This document shows, piece by piece, positions 24,536 to 35,100 of a stretch of 64,000 nt of DNA; positions within the stretch are counted from its first letter, which is position 1, and each line of letters begins with the position of its first letter. The position numbers and the translations under genes were made by a program. Under the pieces are notes generated by a model. The model was not told where the DNA came from. It searched no databases and saw nothing but the letters and a program-made list of their open reading frames with translations. This DNA comes from Trebouxia sp. TZW2008 (Eukaryota > Chlorophyta > Trebouxiophyceae > Trebouxiales > Trebouxiaceae): positions 128,664 through 192,663 of the forward strand of contig BDIU01000412.1 in the NCBI GenBank assembly GCA_002118135.1. Direction: 5' to 3'.

Positions 24536-26069
24536 ATGTCGTCAGGTGCGCGTGAGATAGCAAGTGTATGCATGAGGCCAATCCGATCGCATCCTTTTCG
24601 ACATGTTGCTGCTGCAGACAAACAGCGCCTGGACAGATTGGATGCTCTGGTTGAGCAGACACTCCTCAACGACCTGCAAGGCCCAGCAGGGCCTTTTGCG
24701 CTGGTAAATATCTCGCCAGGTCAAGAATCAACCAATGCTGCTTTCTGCAACTGTCCAACACTGCTTAGCCCTGCAGGAGCTGCCTGAAGTCGATCTTGAG
24801 GCCACAGTCCTGAATAGGCTGGCAGTGCTAGAGGTGTTGTGCAAAACTCAGGCTCAAACCATTAGCAGCCTGCAAGCAGAAAACGAGCGGTTGAGCAGCA
24901 GCCAGACGGCCAGCAGTTCCTACTCTGAGGTGTGACTATGCTTGAGTCAGCAGAGTACCAGTTTAAATTCTAATGCCCTCATGTGATGCCTGAAGCGGAA
25001 TATTGTGGTGCCCTTTTGCAGCTGTCGGCTGAGGAGCCTGCTGTTTACAAACATGGCGCTTCCAATATATCCAAGCTGCGCTCGTTTGCGCCTTTTCAGG
25101 GCCATTCACAGAAGCTGAATGCCAGCAAAACAGAACAGCATTCGCAGTCAGCCTTTATACCAGCACGTCGTCAGCTTGGTGCAACACAGCCAGTGCAGCA
25201 GTCACAGCAGGTTCACTCTTTGAACGACCCATTGTCACCCCTCAGACCTCTGCAGCGGGAGGAGTTCCTGGCTAAACTGCCCAAGGTGAGATGACTGTCA
25301 CAGCCTGGTCTTGTACCATTATTGTTTCATTTCATGCTGTCAGCCTGGGAGTGCAGTCACCATGCTGGCTGGCGTTATCAAGGCTTCATGTGGTAGTTGC
25401 AAGCCTTTGTAAAGGCATCCTTGACTTGTAACGCAGCTTGCTTTATGCTTGTATTACCACAACTGAGTGGCTCCAGTGGACCCAGGGTTGGACGCCATCC
25501 TGAGCATTGGAACAGCCTTCTGAGTTTCAATGGTATTGCAGGTCGTCCTCAAAGGTGGTCAGCTACTGCCAATCAGGAGCTGCATTGAAGCTCTCCTCAG
25601 TGGCAATCACACAGCTTTGCAGCAAGGTAGCAGCCCATCACCAGATGACCTGCGGCAGCTGCTGTTGTCCTTAGCTTGCAGAAACAAATCAGCCATTGAT
25701 CACAATGCCATGAGCTCAAGGCAGCCTGCAGGAACAAACGCTGCAAGCTCAGACAGCAATAGCATGCTGTCAGATGTGCAGCAGCAGCCATGTTGCAGCA
25801 GTTCTGCCACAGGCAATGATATATGGGAGGACAATGCAGGAAAAGAGCCAGCTTTGACACCGCCAGAACTTGCAATGGCTCACAGGCAGAAAGAGGCTGG
25901 GAACAGACTGGGCGCCCAGGCTGACCTGTCTGCTCGGCAATATGTGCAAGGGTTTGCTGAAGATGTAGCCGACAGCGGTGCACGCAATGACAGCAATGAG
26001 GATGATGCAAGCTGTGATCAGTTGATCAGATACATACTCACAGATATCCTTGGCAGTCAGGCACGGTGA
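24536..26069 (+). CDS. Coiled-coil protein with a SEP-like segment
   Basis: Four exons, 24536-24703, 24777-24929, 25022-25285 and 25542-26069, total 370 residues with phase 0 at every junction. Residues about 57-107 form a probable coiled coil (LNRLAVLEVLCKTQAQTISS, then LQAENERL). The exon 3/4 junction reads REEFLAKLPK then VVLKGGQLLPIRSCIEALL. This resembles the SEP motif (F..LP..VI..G..IDIR) of UBXN11 and other p97/CDC48 adaptors, though no UBX domain follows. The remainder is Ser/Gln/Asp-rich. If it is UBXN11-like it would act in ubiquitin/p97-linked regulation, which is inference. The ATG at 24536 is the first in frame. It converges with the bZIP gene. Confidence 0.72.
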
Positions 26070-26866
26070 AGTGCAGCATGTTTGCCCACAAGCAGCATGC
26101 TCTGCAGCTCAAGTGCAGCAATAAGACTTGCGCAAGACATACTTCACATTGCCTTGTGCAAGCTAAAGCACCGCAAGCCCGTGGTGACAACATCTCAACC
26201 TTGCTATCAGTGTTCGATTGCATTGAGTTCTCAGCCCGAAGTACATTCCCGCATGGCCCAAATAAATTGCTGCTGTTTGATGTACCATCAGCCCGAGTTA
26301 TGTCCAAAACAAAAGCAAGCTTCGACTAAATATGGTCAAATTCAAGCACTGCCAGCAAGCCTGCGGTACAGCAACTACGAACTAATACAAACAGCTAAGG
26401 CTAATTGACATAAAGCTTGCACAGCGGCAAAATTGGCAGACGCAAAAAGACCCCAAAGACACTGTACACAAACTAAAATCCTTTATGACCCGCCAAAGTC
26501 ACAACAATTGCAGCCAGTGATGCACAATACACTAAATCACAAGTACTAAAGCTAAGAGCAACAGCTGCTATGTCATGTGTTGGAAAGGGTAATTTTGATA
26601 GTCATCCACGCTTGCCCCAAAGTGCACGCCATGGTGACCTGTTCATAACATTGCTGACACAGCACCTGACACTGAATAAGATGTAATATCTGTGCACTTG
26701 GCATGCTCAGTCACGCTGTTGTACGGCAAGCACAAAAACATCAGCTCTGGGCCGATCTGCAGCATGAGTTGTAATGGTAATATTGCTGGCCTGAGATCTA
26801 TTGCTGCAGGAGATGGCCCAAGACGCTATGCTGCATGGTAGCAGCGACTGACATAAGTACAGCATG
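26070..26866. other. Intergenic region between two convergent genes
   Basis: Holds the 3' UTRs of the SEP-like gene (plus) and the bZIP gene (minus). Open frames here are short with no splice-consistent chain. I see no gene. Confidence 0.6.
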
Positions 26867-29210
26867 TCAGAAACTGAGATGCCTGATTGGTGCTCTAGCA
26901 GGCAATTGCATTTCCTCGCTTGTCTCTGCAGGCTGTTCAACACTGCCAGGCTCAATCTGCTCTTGGAGCCAATCGCGCTCTGCTTGCAGTTTGCGTACCT
27001 GCAATTCATGATGGAGCATGAACTTGATACATGACAGAGTATAGACAGACACAACTGCACTCCTTAATTAAAAAGTACGGGCATCCACTGAGCGACTGCA
27101 CTTTGATCATGTCACTGACACTGAAGTTTTGCAGGGAACTGCATGGGATTCATAACATGAGGCTGGCATGCTCAGCAGTCAGTAATGCATGGCTTTGAGC
27201 ATGCCATTGGGTGTTGGAACTGTGTACAAAGAAGGTGAATTGGAGTGCACTGCAATCATATTTTGAGTACGACTTGCATGCAAGAATAATGCAGAGGCAT
27301 GCATGCTCAGGAGAGCTGGATTGCAGGAACTGCTGCATTCAGGTCTTCAAGAAATCATCATGCAGAACGCTACCTTTACTTCCAGTGACTCAGTATATGC
27401 CTCGCGACGAGCTCTGGACGCAGCTGCTGACGCACGATTCTTCTCCTTGCGAGACATCATCCTCCACGCACGAGAGTTGAAGTCGATGCCGTCCGCGCAA
27501 AAGATGACGTCTGCGCTGCTGCTGCGTGACGATTTCTCGCCAGACACGCCATCAGCGGCAGCAGCTGCCTGACTGCTCGAGGCAGTGCCTGCCACGTCCT
27601 GAGCAGAAGCACTGTGCCGCAAATTTGCTGCAGCCAATGCAGCAGGGAAGCTTTGGGCAGACGACGGGTCAGGCACAGGAATAGGCGCACTTGCGGCGCC
27701 CTGCAAGGCATACTCCAGGCTTGACGCCGGACTGAACTCAACAGCGGCGGAAGCTTGTTTCTTGGGCGGCACAGGTGGCAATGAAAACGAATTCTTCCTA
27801 CTGCTGCGGTCTCGCTTGAATTTCCTGCCTGGCTGCGGTGGCGGTCCTTGACCTTGCATGTTCTCCTTGAAACTGTCACCTGAGTTTGCAGGCCCTGGTA
27901 TGTCTGGCATTGCACTTGACGCCTGTTGAAGGGGCTCAGGGGCAAAGGACACAATTTTGCCAGTGCCTATTGCATCTGTTGAGGAGACAGGCCGGCTGGT
28001 CAACAGCACTGTGCCATGCGAGACCTGTTCAGCACCAGTGGCAGCTGATGGGGCAGCTGCAGCTCGAACATAGCCAGACAGTCCTGCGAGCAGCAAATAG
28101 CAGCAAAGTGAGCTTTTCTTATTGGACCACCGTATTCAAAGCTCTGCTACATATAACAGCCTTCTCAAGTATACTTGCCGGAAAACGCAAGCTTGGTGCG
28201 TTCAAATTTGAGCTGTGGCATGTTGAGCAGAAGGCATGCATAAAACAGAAGCTGTTTGCTGTCACCTAACACAGACACAAGAAAAGGTGAGTTGACAGTG
28301 GCATACCGCTCTGCTGCTCAGATGAGATGCCTGCACCTGGGACATCAGCCAAAGGAGCTGTAGCCACAGCAGCCCCGTGTGAAGCACCTTGCAGTGGTGC
28401 AAAGCTTGCGCTATCCGGAGCAGCAACATGACTCTGCGCAGGGACAGTAAGGACTTGCTGCTGATGGATCTGCTGCTGTTGCAGCTGCTGATGCTGTTGA
28501 AGCTGAGGCTGATGCTGAGCAGCAGGAACTGCCTGCTGATTTGCAGCGCCATAAGCAGCATAGCTGCTCAGGGGTGCAGCATTTTGAGGAACGCCTGACC
28601 AGGATGACATGGGCTGCTGACCAGAAGATTGAGGGACACTGTAGGTCATACTGCCAATTTGAATCTGAGTCATAGCTGGTGCTGCATGCGAGGGCTGTGG
28701 ACCTGATACAGCAAGCTGCTGTGGTGGCACTACATGTGAAGCTGGGGCCTGAGACAGAAAGCGCTGACCCTGCTGTTGCCCCTGCTGCTGCTGCTGCTGC
28801 TGTTGAGACAGCTGATGTGGGTGTGTCAGCTGATTGGGAGCTTGAATGTAAGGAGTGTGGTAGGTGTGCCCTGTTGGCGGTGCTTGCTGATGTACGGGAT
28901 GGCTAGGCTGTGTATGTCCCTGGGCAGCAGCAGCAGCAATATTCTGTTGCAACGGCGCATACATGGTTGAGGATAGCTGTGAAGCAGGGTTGTGCTGAGT
29001 CCCCTGCTGCTGATGGTAGTGATGTCGCCCATGTTGCTGCTGTATCTGACCTGCGCCTTGTTGAGACACAACTGGCATGCCTTGCTGGCTGGGTACGCTG
29101 CCATAGCTGTACTGTGGGGTCACTGTGCTTGAACCATGGCCATGAGCAACTGGCATGTGTGTCACATGACTGGACAGTATGGTGTGAGGCTCTGCAGCAT
29201 ACAGTTGCGC

Positions 29211-29252
<42 letters not shown>

Positions 29253-31705
29253 ATACTGATGTTGTTGCTGCTGGACAGGGTGTTGCACAGGAGCTCCCTG
29301 CTGTACATGTGGGGTGTCTTGCGTGACAGGGGCGCTACTGTACCGCTCAGACAAAACAGGGGCTGACAGCAGCTCCTGGAAAGAGCCGGGACGAGACATA
29401 TGTGCCTGCTGAGACTGCTGCTGCTGTTGCTGCTGCTGTTGCGGCTGCTGCTGCTGCTGTTGTTGCTCATATGGCAATGGCAGCACACTGAACGTATTGC
29501 TGCGGACCTGATGCTGTGCAGCACTGGGCTGATGCTGCTGCTGATACTGGTGCATGCTCTGTGGTAGTTGCACTGGCAGCTGCTGCTGCGGTTGCTCTTG
29601 TGGCTGCTGCTGATATGCAGGCCAGGCGGACTGAGAGCTTGACAGTACTGATGCTGGCTCTTGCACAACCCGGCTGTGTAGCACAACAGGCTGCTGCTGC
29701 TGGACAGACTGAACAGGCGGCTGTGTTTCAGTCTGAGCTGTAGGTGCTCTAATGATGATTCGTGGAACAGCTTGCATGCTGCCATCTGCACGCTGAACCT
29801 GCTGAGCGCCGTGCAGTGTGCTGCTGGCAGCCTGCATGTACCAGAAATTGCATGAGCCCAAGCAATGAAGACATTTGATACCCTAAGAAAGATTATTCAC
29901 AGGATATTTGCGCTCCAATTTACTGTTTTCTGCCACCACAGCTTGTGCCATGCAAGCTTGTGTTAAGCAAACTGTCCAGGACACGTTGCGTCAACTGCAC
30001 TTTCAACACCGCATTTGGCACAAGTTCTATCTACACAGACGCTCAAAAGACATTGCATACATCAGGGCATATGCTTGTGACGCATCAGTAGGAAGTTCAT
30101 GTGTCACTCTCACCTGAAGGCTAGGGCTAGAGGAGCGGCTGCTTGACCTACTCCATGACCCAGAACTCATAGCACCTGATGTGACGATGTTGCCTGTAAT
30201 TATTCTAGCCGGCTCCTGACTGCCCTGAGTCCTGCCTGTTGAGAGTGTTGGCAGCTGTGGGTACTGAATTTGAGGGACACTGGGTACTGAGTTAGCAGCA
30301 TGTGACTGAATCCCAGGAGCACTGTAAGATAGAGCATTGCGCACAGACTCAGGCTGATGTTGTAGTGGCATATACGCCCTTTGCTGATGCTGCTGTTGCT
30401 GACTAGATGGAGGTGGCTGATACATTGGCTCAGCTGGCTGTTGCGTCGCCTGGCTAATGTACACATACTGTGATGGCAAGCCAGACTGCGTTTGTGACTG
30501 ACCGAGAGCAGCTGAGTCTGGCTGTGCAGCAACAACCTGTGCAGTAGGCATCTGTTGCTGCTGATGAGTGTGATATGGTGCATGACCATGCTGCTGATGC
30601 TGCTGCTGAGGCATGACCTGCTGAGGCTGAAGGGCAGGAGACCTGTATTGCTCATGCATGCCTGAAGAACCAATGCTAGGCCCAGCCTGTGAGTGCTGGT
30701 TGCGACGGTCTTGGTGTGCCAGCTGTGCAGGCTGCTGGCCTGGCTGTGGCCCCAGCTGCAGCTCCGGCACATGCAGCTGTGGGCTGTCTTGTGGATCTGC
30801 TGCACCGCCCAAGGATGTGAATGTGAACGCTGGTTGAGTGGACGGTGCCTGTGCTGCATTCTGTGGCACATGTACACGCTGCGAAGGGTCAGCGGTGCCT
30901 GCTGGATCAGAAGCCTGCAGCATTGGCGATAGTGAACAGCTGTGCTACACACAGCAAACTTGTAACCTTTGTGGCTGGAAGCAAAGTTGACAGCAAGCAA
31001 GCCACAAAGAATATGTACAGCAAGAGCAAAGACCTAGTGACGGTCAAGGCCGGGCAAGGCAAGGTCAGTCAAACCGGGTGTACTATTTGCACATCGCCAA
31101 AATGTGGTAACAGCATATCAGACCATCAGTCAAAAGAAGCATGACATGAGCTTCGTGGATACCTGAGCGGCCTGTTGTTCTTCCTCATCTAGCTGTGCCT
31201 GAAACGCTGCTTGCAAACAAGACGTGATGCTGCCATCTTTATACAAAGAGCCATCTTTCAGCAAAGAACCGTCTCTGAACAGATTGCCCTGTGCTCCGCC
31301 GCCAAATGTAGGAGTTCCTGGAGAGCTGTCCCTGCATTTTGAAATCATCAAATCTTAGTATTGACCTGGTTCAGCTGTACCTCAAAATGAGCAGCACCTC
31401 ATAATGACTAATGATAGTCACTGCAGTCAGTCTTTGCGATACAGGTGTGAGCTCCAGAGAGTGGAGAACCCAAGCCATTGCAAGCAGCACAGAACTGAAG
31501 ATTCACACAGTGACTGCTCATGCATGGATGAAACTTCAATGAGGGCATACTTGTAGGCCCTCATGAGCTCCTCCATCATTGAGCCATCTGAAGTCCATTT
31601 GAACAGAGGTGAAGCCCCTGCATCCCCGCCAAGCCCAGAAGGGTCGCCTCCAGCATCTGCAAGCATATCGGTGAGGTTGGCAGTACCTGCAGTCATGAGA
31701 ACCAT
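26867..31705 (-). CDS. Large Q-rich bZIP transcription factor
   Basis: Six exons, on the minus strand: 31705-31551, 31331-31163, 30914-30114, 29831-28307, 28083-27374 and 26998-26867 (stop), total 1163 residues with exact phase. The bZIP is at the extreme C-terminus: the basic region contains NRASAAASR (the N-x7-R signature), followed after nine residues by leucines at seven-residue steps (SLEVKVRKLQAERDWL). Only three heptads are present and the zipper is split by the last intron. Most of the protein is Gln/Ser/Pro/Ala-rich, with poly-Q tracts encoded near 28783-28803, 29212-29252 and 29415-29465; this is probably a disordered activation region. Exon 2 has three spaced DGS units (FRDGSLLKDGSLYKDGS). 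The ATG at 31705 leads the chain, but a TGCAG just inside it could be an acceptor for an unseen 5' exon. Confidence 0.85.
29212..29252. repeat. CAG/CTG repeat encoding poly-Q in the bZIP gene
   Basis: Thirteen or so uninterrupted CTG units on the plus strand (CAG on the coding strand) in exon 4. Similar shorter tracts flank it. Such pure runs are expected to vary in length between strains. Confidence 0.9.
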
Positions 31706-32121
31706 GTTGAGTCAGGTTAACAACAGCATGCAGAGATCACAAGTGCTTGACCGAGCACTGCACGAACATGCCGTTTCCCGCGGAAGCAAGCTGGAAATCT
31801 TTTGACGACCGGAATAAATGTACAAATGTAAGCTGTCGTACGCCTGCGGCTGTGACGTGTTGTCGCATAGTACGCATGCGACAGCTTAAAGGTCGTAAAC
31901 AGCGGTGGCATGCAGTGCAGTCCCGGCGACATGGTCGACCGGCAGTATGCTGCATCGCACAACGTAGTTGTGAAAGCTAAAGCAGGCGAGGTTCGCGTTC
32001 TGCACACGACTAACAAGCTGGAAGGTCACGGAAGCCATGCAACGTGTTCGTGCCCAAGCAGGCTATTGCGCTGCACCTGCTGATGGCTGCTTGAACAGCG
32101 CCTGCCAGCCTGAAGCGCCCC
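31706..32121. promoter_or_regulatory. Putative bidirectional promoter, bZIP / PRORP
   Basis: Lies between the bZIP ATG (31705, minus) and the preferred PRORP ATG (32122, plus). It is CpG-rich, unlike the introns. If PRORP instead starts at 32912, this region extends to 32911. Confidence 0.4.
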
Positions 32122-35100
32122 ATGACGGCAACTTTCCGAGCGCAGGCCCGGCCGGAGAGCTTGCAGCCGAAATCGCAGCAGGTTCCTGTGAGCGCGCCTC
32201 TGAGGGCGAAGTCGAAGGTGCAGAAGCCATGTCAGGGCATATGCGTTGCCTTGCAACTTGGAAACAGAGGCTGCCGTGCACACACACGCGCTACAGTGCT
32301 TGTCCAAAGAGGAGACACAGCGCTGAAGCGTGTGTAGTAAGGCTCAAACACGAAGCAACAGCACATGTGCGTCACATGCATCATGTGCGCTGCCACTGGA
32401 TTTTGCAAGTGCTGTTCGCAAATGCAGACTTGTCGGATGCAGTCGGTCTAGCTCGAGCCTGTGGATGCTTTGGAGGTGCCATCGTTGCTGCTCCACTGGG
32501 CTTTTGCAACATGAATGGCACTTGCTAGAATTCGGTTGTTCATGCATTGCGTCGCTCACTGCTTGCCAGCAGGAAGACCGTGGCTGGCGCCGTCGGCATC
32601 GTGCAACTTTGCATCCGCTGTGTCGATCAGGTGAAGTTATGGTAGCGCCGTAGCGCTCTTCCGACTTAGCTTCTGTTGCGTCACCACGCACTGCGCTTGT
32701 TGCAGAAATCCTCAGGAATCACACAGCCGAGCCTTGCGCAAGTGGTCTCAGTTCGCCGCCGCGGGTCAGCTGCCTCGTTCCAGTTGGCAAGCGCATAGCG
32801 CGTGGCGCCTTTCGACCCAGCGACGACGGCACCTTACAGCAGCAATGCAGGCAGGTTCTACACACACGCACAGACAAACACTGCACTGCAAACAGACCGT
32901 TTTCATGCAGCATGAACTGTGATTGCGCGGTGCAGGCGTCAACTATAACTCCTGAAGGTCAAATTTTCAAGAGACAGAAGACTGATGACCAACAGCACCG
33001 CCCTGACAACCAGGATGCAGTTGGTGAGAAAACTTGCAAGTGCAGACAATGAAACACGACGTGAACCATGAATGATGTCATGTCTAGTGGTCAAGACTGC
33101 ATTGCGACATGACTGATGTGCTATACTTATGCTCAACAAATGCTAGTGTTTGCTCTCAGGCTCAGATCCAACAACTGAGAACGAGCACAAAAATAACCTT
33201 CGACAGCTTCTTCAGCAGCAGCAGCAGCAGCAGCAGCAGCCACAGCAGCAGCCACCAGTGCAACAACAGAAGCAAGTGAAGAAGAAGAGGGCAGATACTC
33301 CACATATACGCCTGCTTGTCGCTGTGCAGAACGCAGCCAAAGCTAATGACCCAGCCTCTGGAATTGCTGCCTATCAAGAGGCACAAGCATCAGGCACTGC
33401 CATCAAGCCGGATCTGTATAGTACCTTGCTGTACTTGTGTGCTGGCGGCGATGCATGGGAAACTCCGCTCAGGCAGCAGTTAGTTGAAAAAACACCACTA
33501 GCTGGGGAGATCATGCAACGGGAAGCAGCAGCCGTTGCAGCTGAGATTGAGCTTGCCGCAGCTGACGGCACAGCAGAGCCAAGCAGCAGCAACGATGCTG
33601 ATGCCACAGCTGTGGCAGCAGACGTATTTACTATTGTTACACCAAGCACAGCATCAACAGTGGCAGGCTTGGACACAGCACAAGTGAACACAAGCCAGAC
33701 AGCACACCAGACCACTGCTGTCACCGTCATGTCTCCTGCTGAGCTGAATAAAGCTGGAAGAGCCATCTTTGACCAGATGCAGGTACAACTTTTCGACCCA
33801 TATGCATGGAAGCCCAACCACAGGTCAATAGCCCAAACTTCTTGATCTGACAGTACTCCCAAAAGCGCTGATGGCAGCAAGCAGTTTTGCATAACACTAG
33901 TCGCCAAAATTGCATGAAGGTGTCCAACAGCCCGGTCATGCTGTTTGGCAGTGCCCAGAACCCTGGGCTGCATCCACCCTTAGAGGCTCCCATGATGACC
34001 CTGGCGAAGGCATGTCCTTTTGGCTCTGGTTCATCTCAGACCAGGTTTGCTGTTGTCGCAGAGCAGTGAAGACAAGCCTATGGAGTTGGCGTATACAGCC
34101 TTGGCAAGAATGGCAGCAGCCAATGGTGATGGTGATGCGGCATTAGAGGCCACGCAACAGGGGCTGAAAGCTGGGGTCCCTGCTAGGCTCAGGGCCTTTG
34201 TGCCTGCCCTGCTAGCCTATGCAGTTGCTGGGCAGTATGAGAAAGCTTTCAAGGTATGCATCCAAGCATTCAGCGAAGCTCTCAAAACGGTCCAGATGGT
34301 GCCCAAGTCATAATTTAGACAGCAGCTACGGTTCAATAGCTTGTCCATGGCCATGTTCTCCAACAGTCAAATTGCAGACTTCAGCTGCGGCATAGCACTA
34401 TAATGAGGCCGCTGCAGCTGCAGTTGACATCACAGGGAGTAACTAAAGGGCACCCTTCTGTGGCGCGTACGCAATGAACACCACATATGCATGCCCACAT
34501 GAATGAATGATTGATTGATCACTTGCTTTCTTCAGGTTGCTGACAGCATTGCAGAGCAGAAGCTGGACCTGACTGAACTAGAGTTTGCCCTTCTTCTTCA
34601 AGCATGTGCCAGGGGCAACGCCAGCTGGCACGTCATCCAGGGTTTGTTCACTAGGATGACTAAAGAGCTGACTGGGCTGCAATCAGAAACCCTGGCGGCT
34701 GCTGAACAGGTTTTCAGGTAAGCTTGACATTGTAACACGGGCTCGGTTGCACCTTGCTCTGGGTTGCAGCTCACTTTGGGATTCAGAAATGCTGAGTGGA
34801 GATCTTTTTCTTGCTGACTGAAGAGCGCACCCTGCCCGTTCTAACGTTGTGACACACTCATGCAGACTCAATTGTTGTTGTGCCACAGCACGTCATATGG
34901 AAGGCAGCTGAGGTGTGAATCAACAACCCAAATCTAGAAGGACACAGTATGCTTTCCATGCCATATCAGCAATATTGCTTGCAAACACATCCGTTTCCTC
35001 TGCCTCTGATCTTGCATGACTCATGTCTGTAGCATGCAGGGCTGAGTTTGCCACAGCTCAGGGCAACAGCAAGAGCAGATAGTCAGCCTAGACATGGTCT

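Noticed and set aside
28266..29861. Plus-strand Ala- and Leu-rich frames opposite the bZIP exon 4
   Set aside because: They are shadows of CAG-rich coding on the minus strand.
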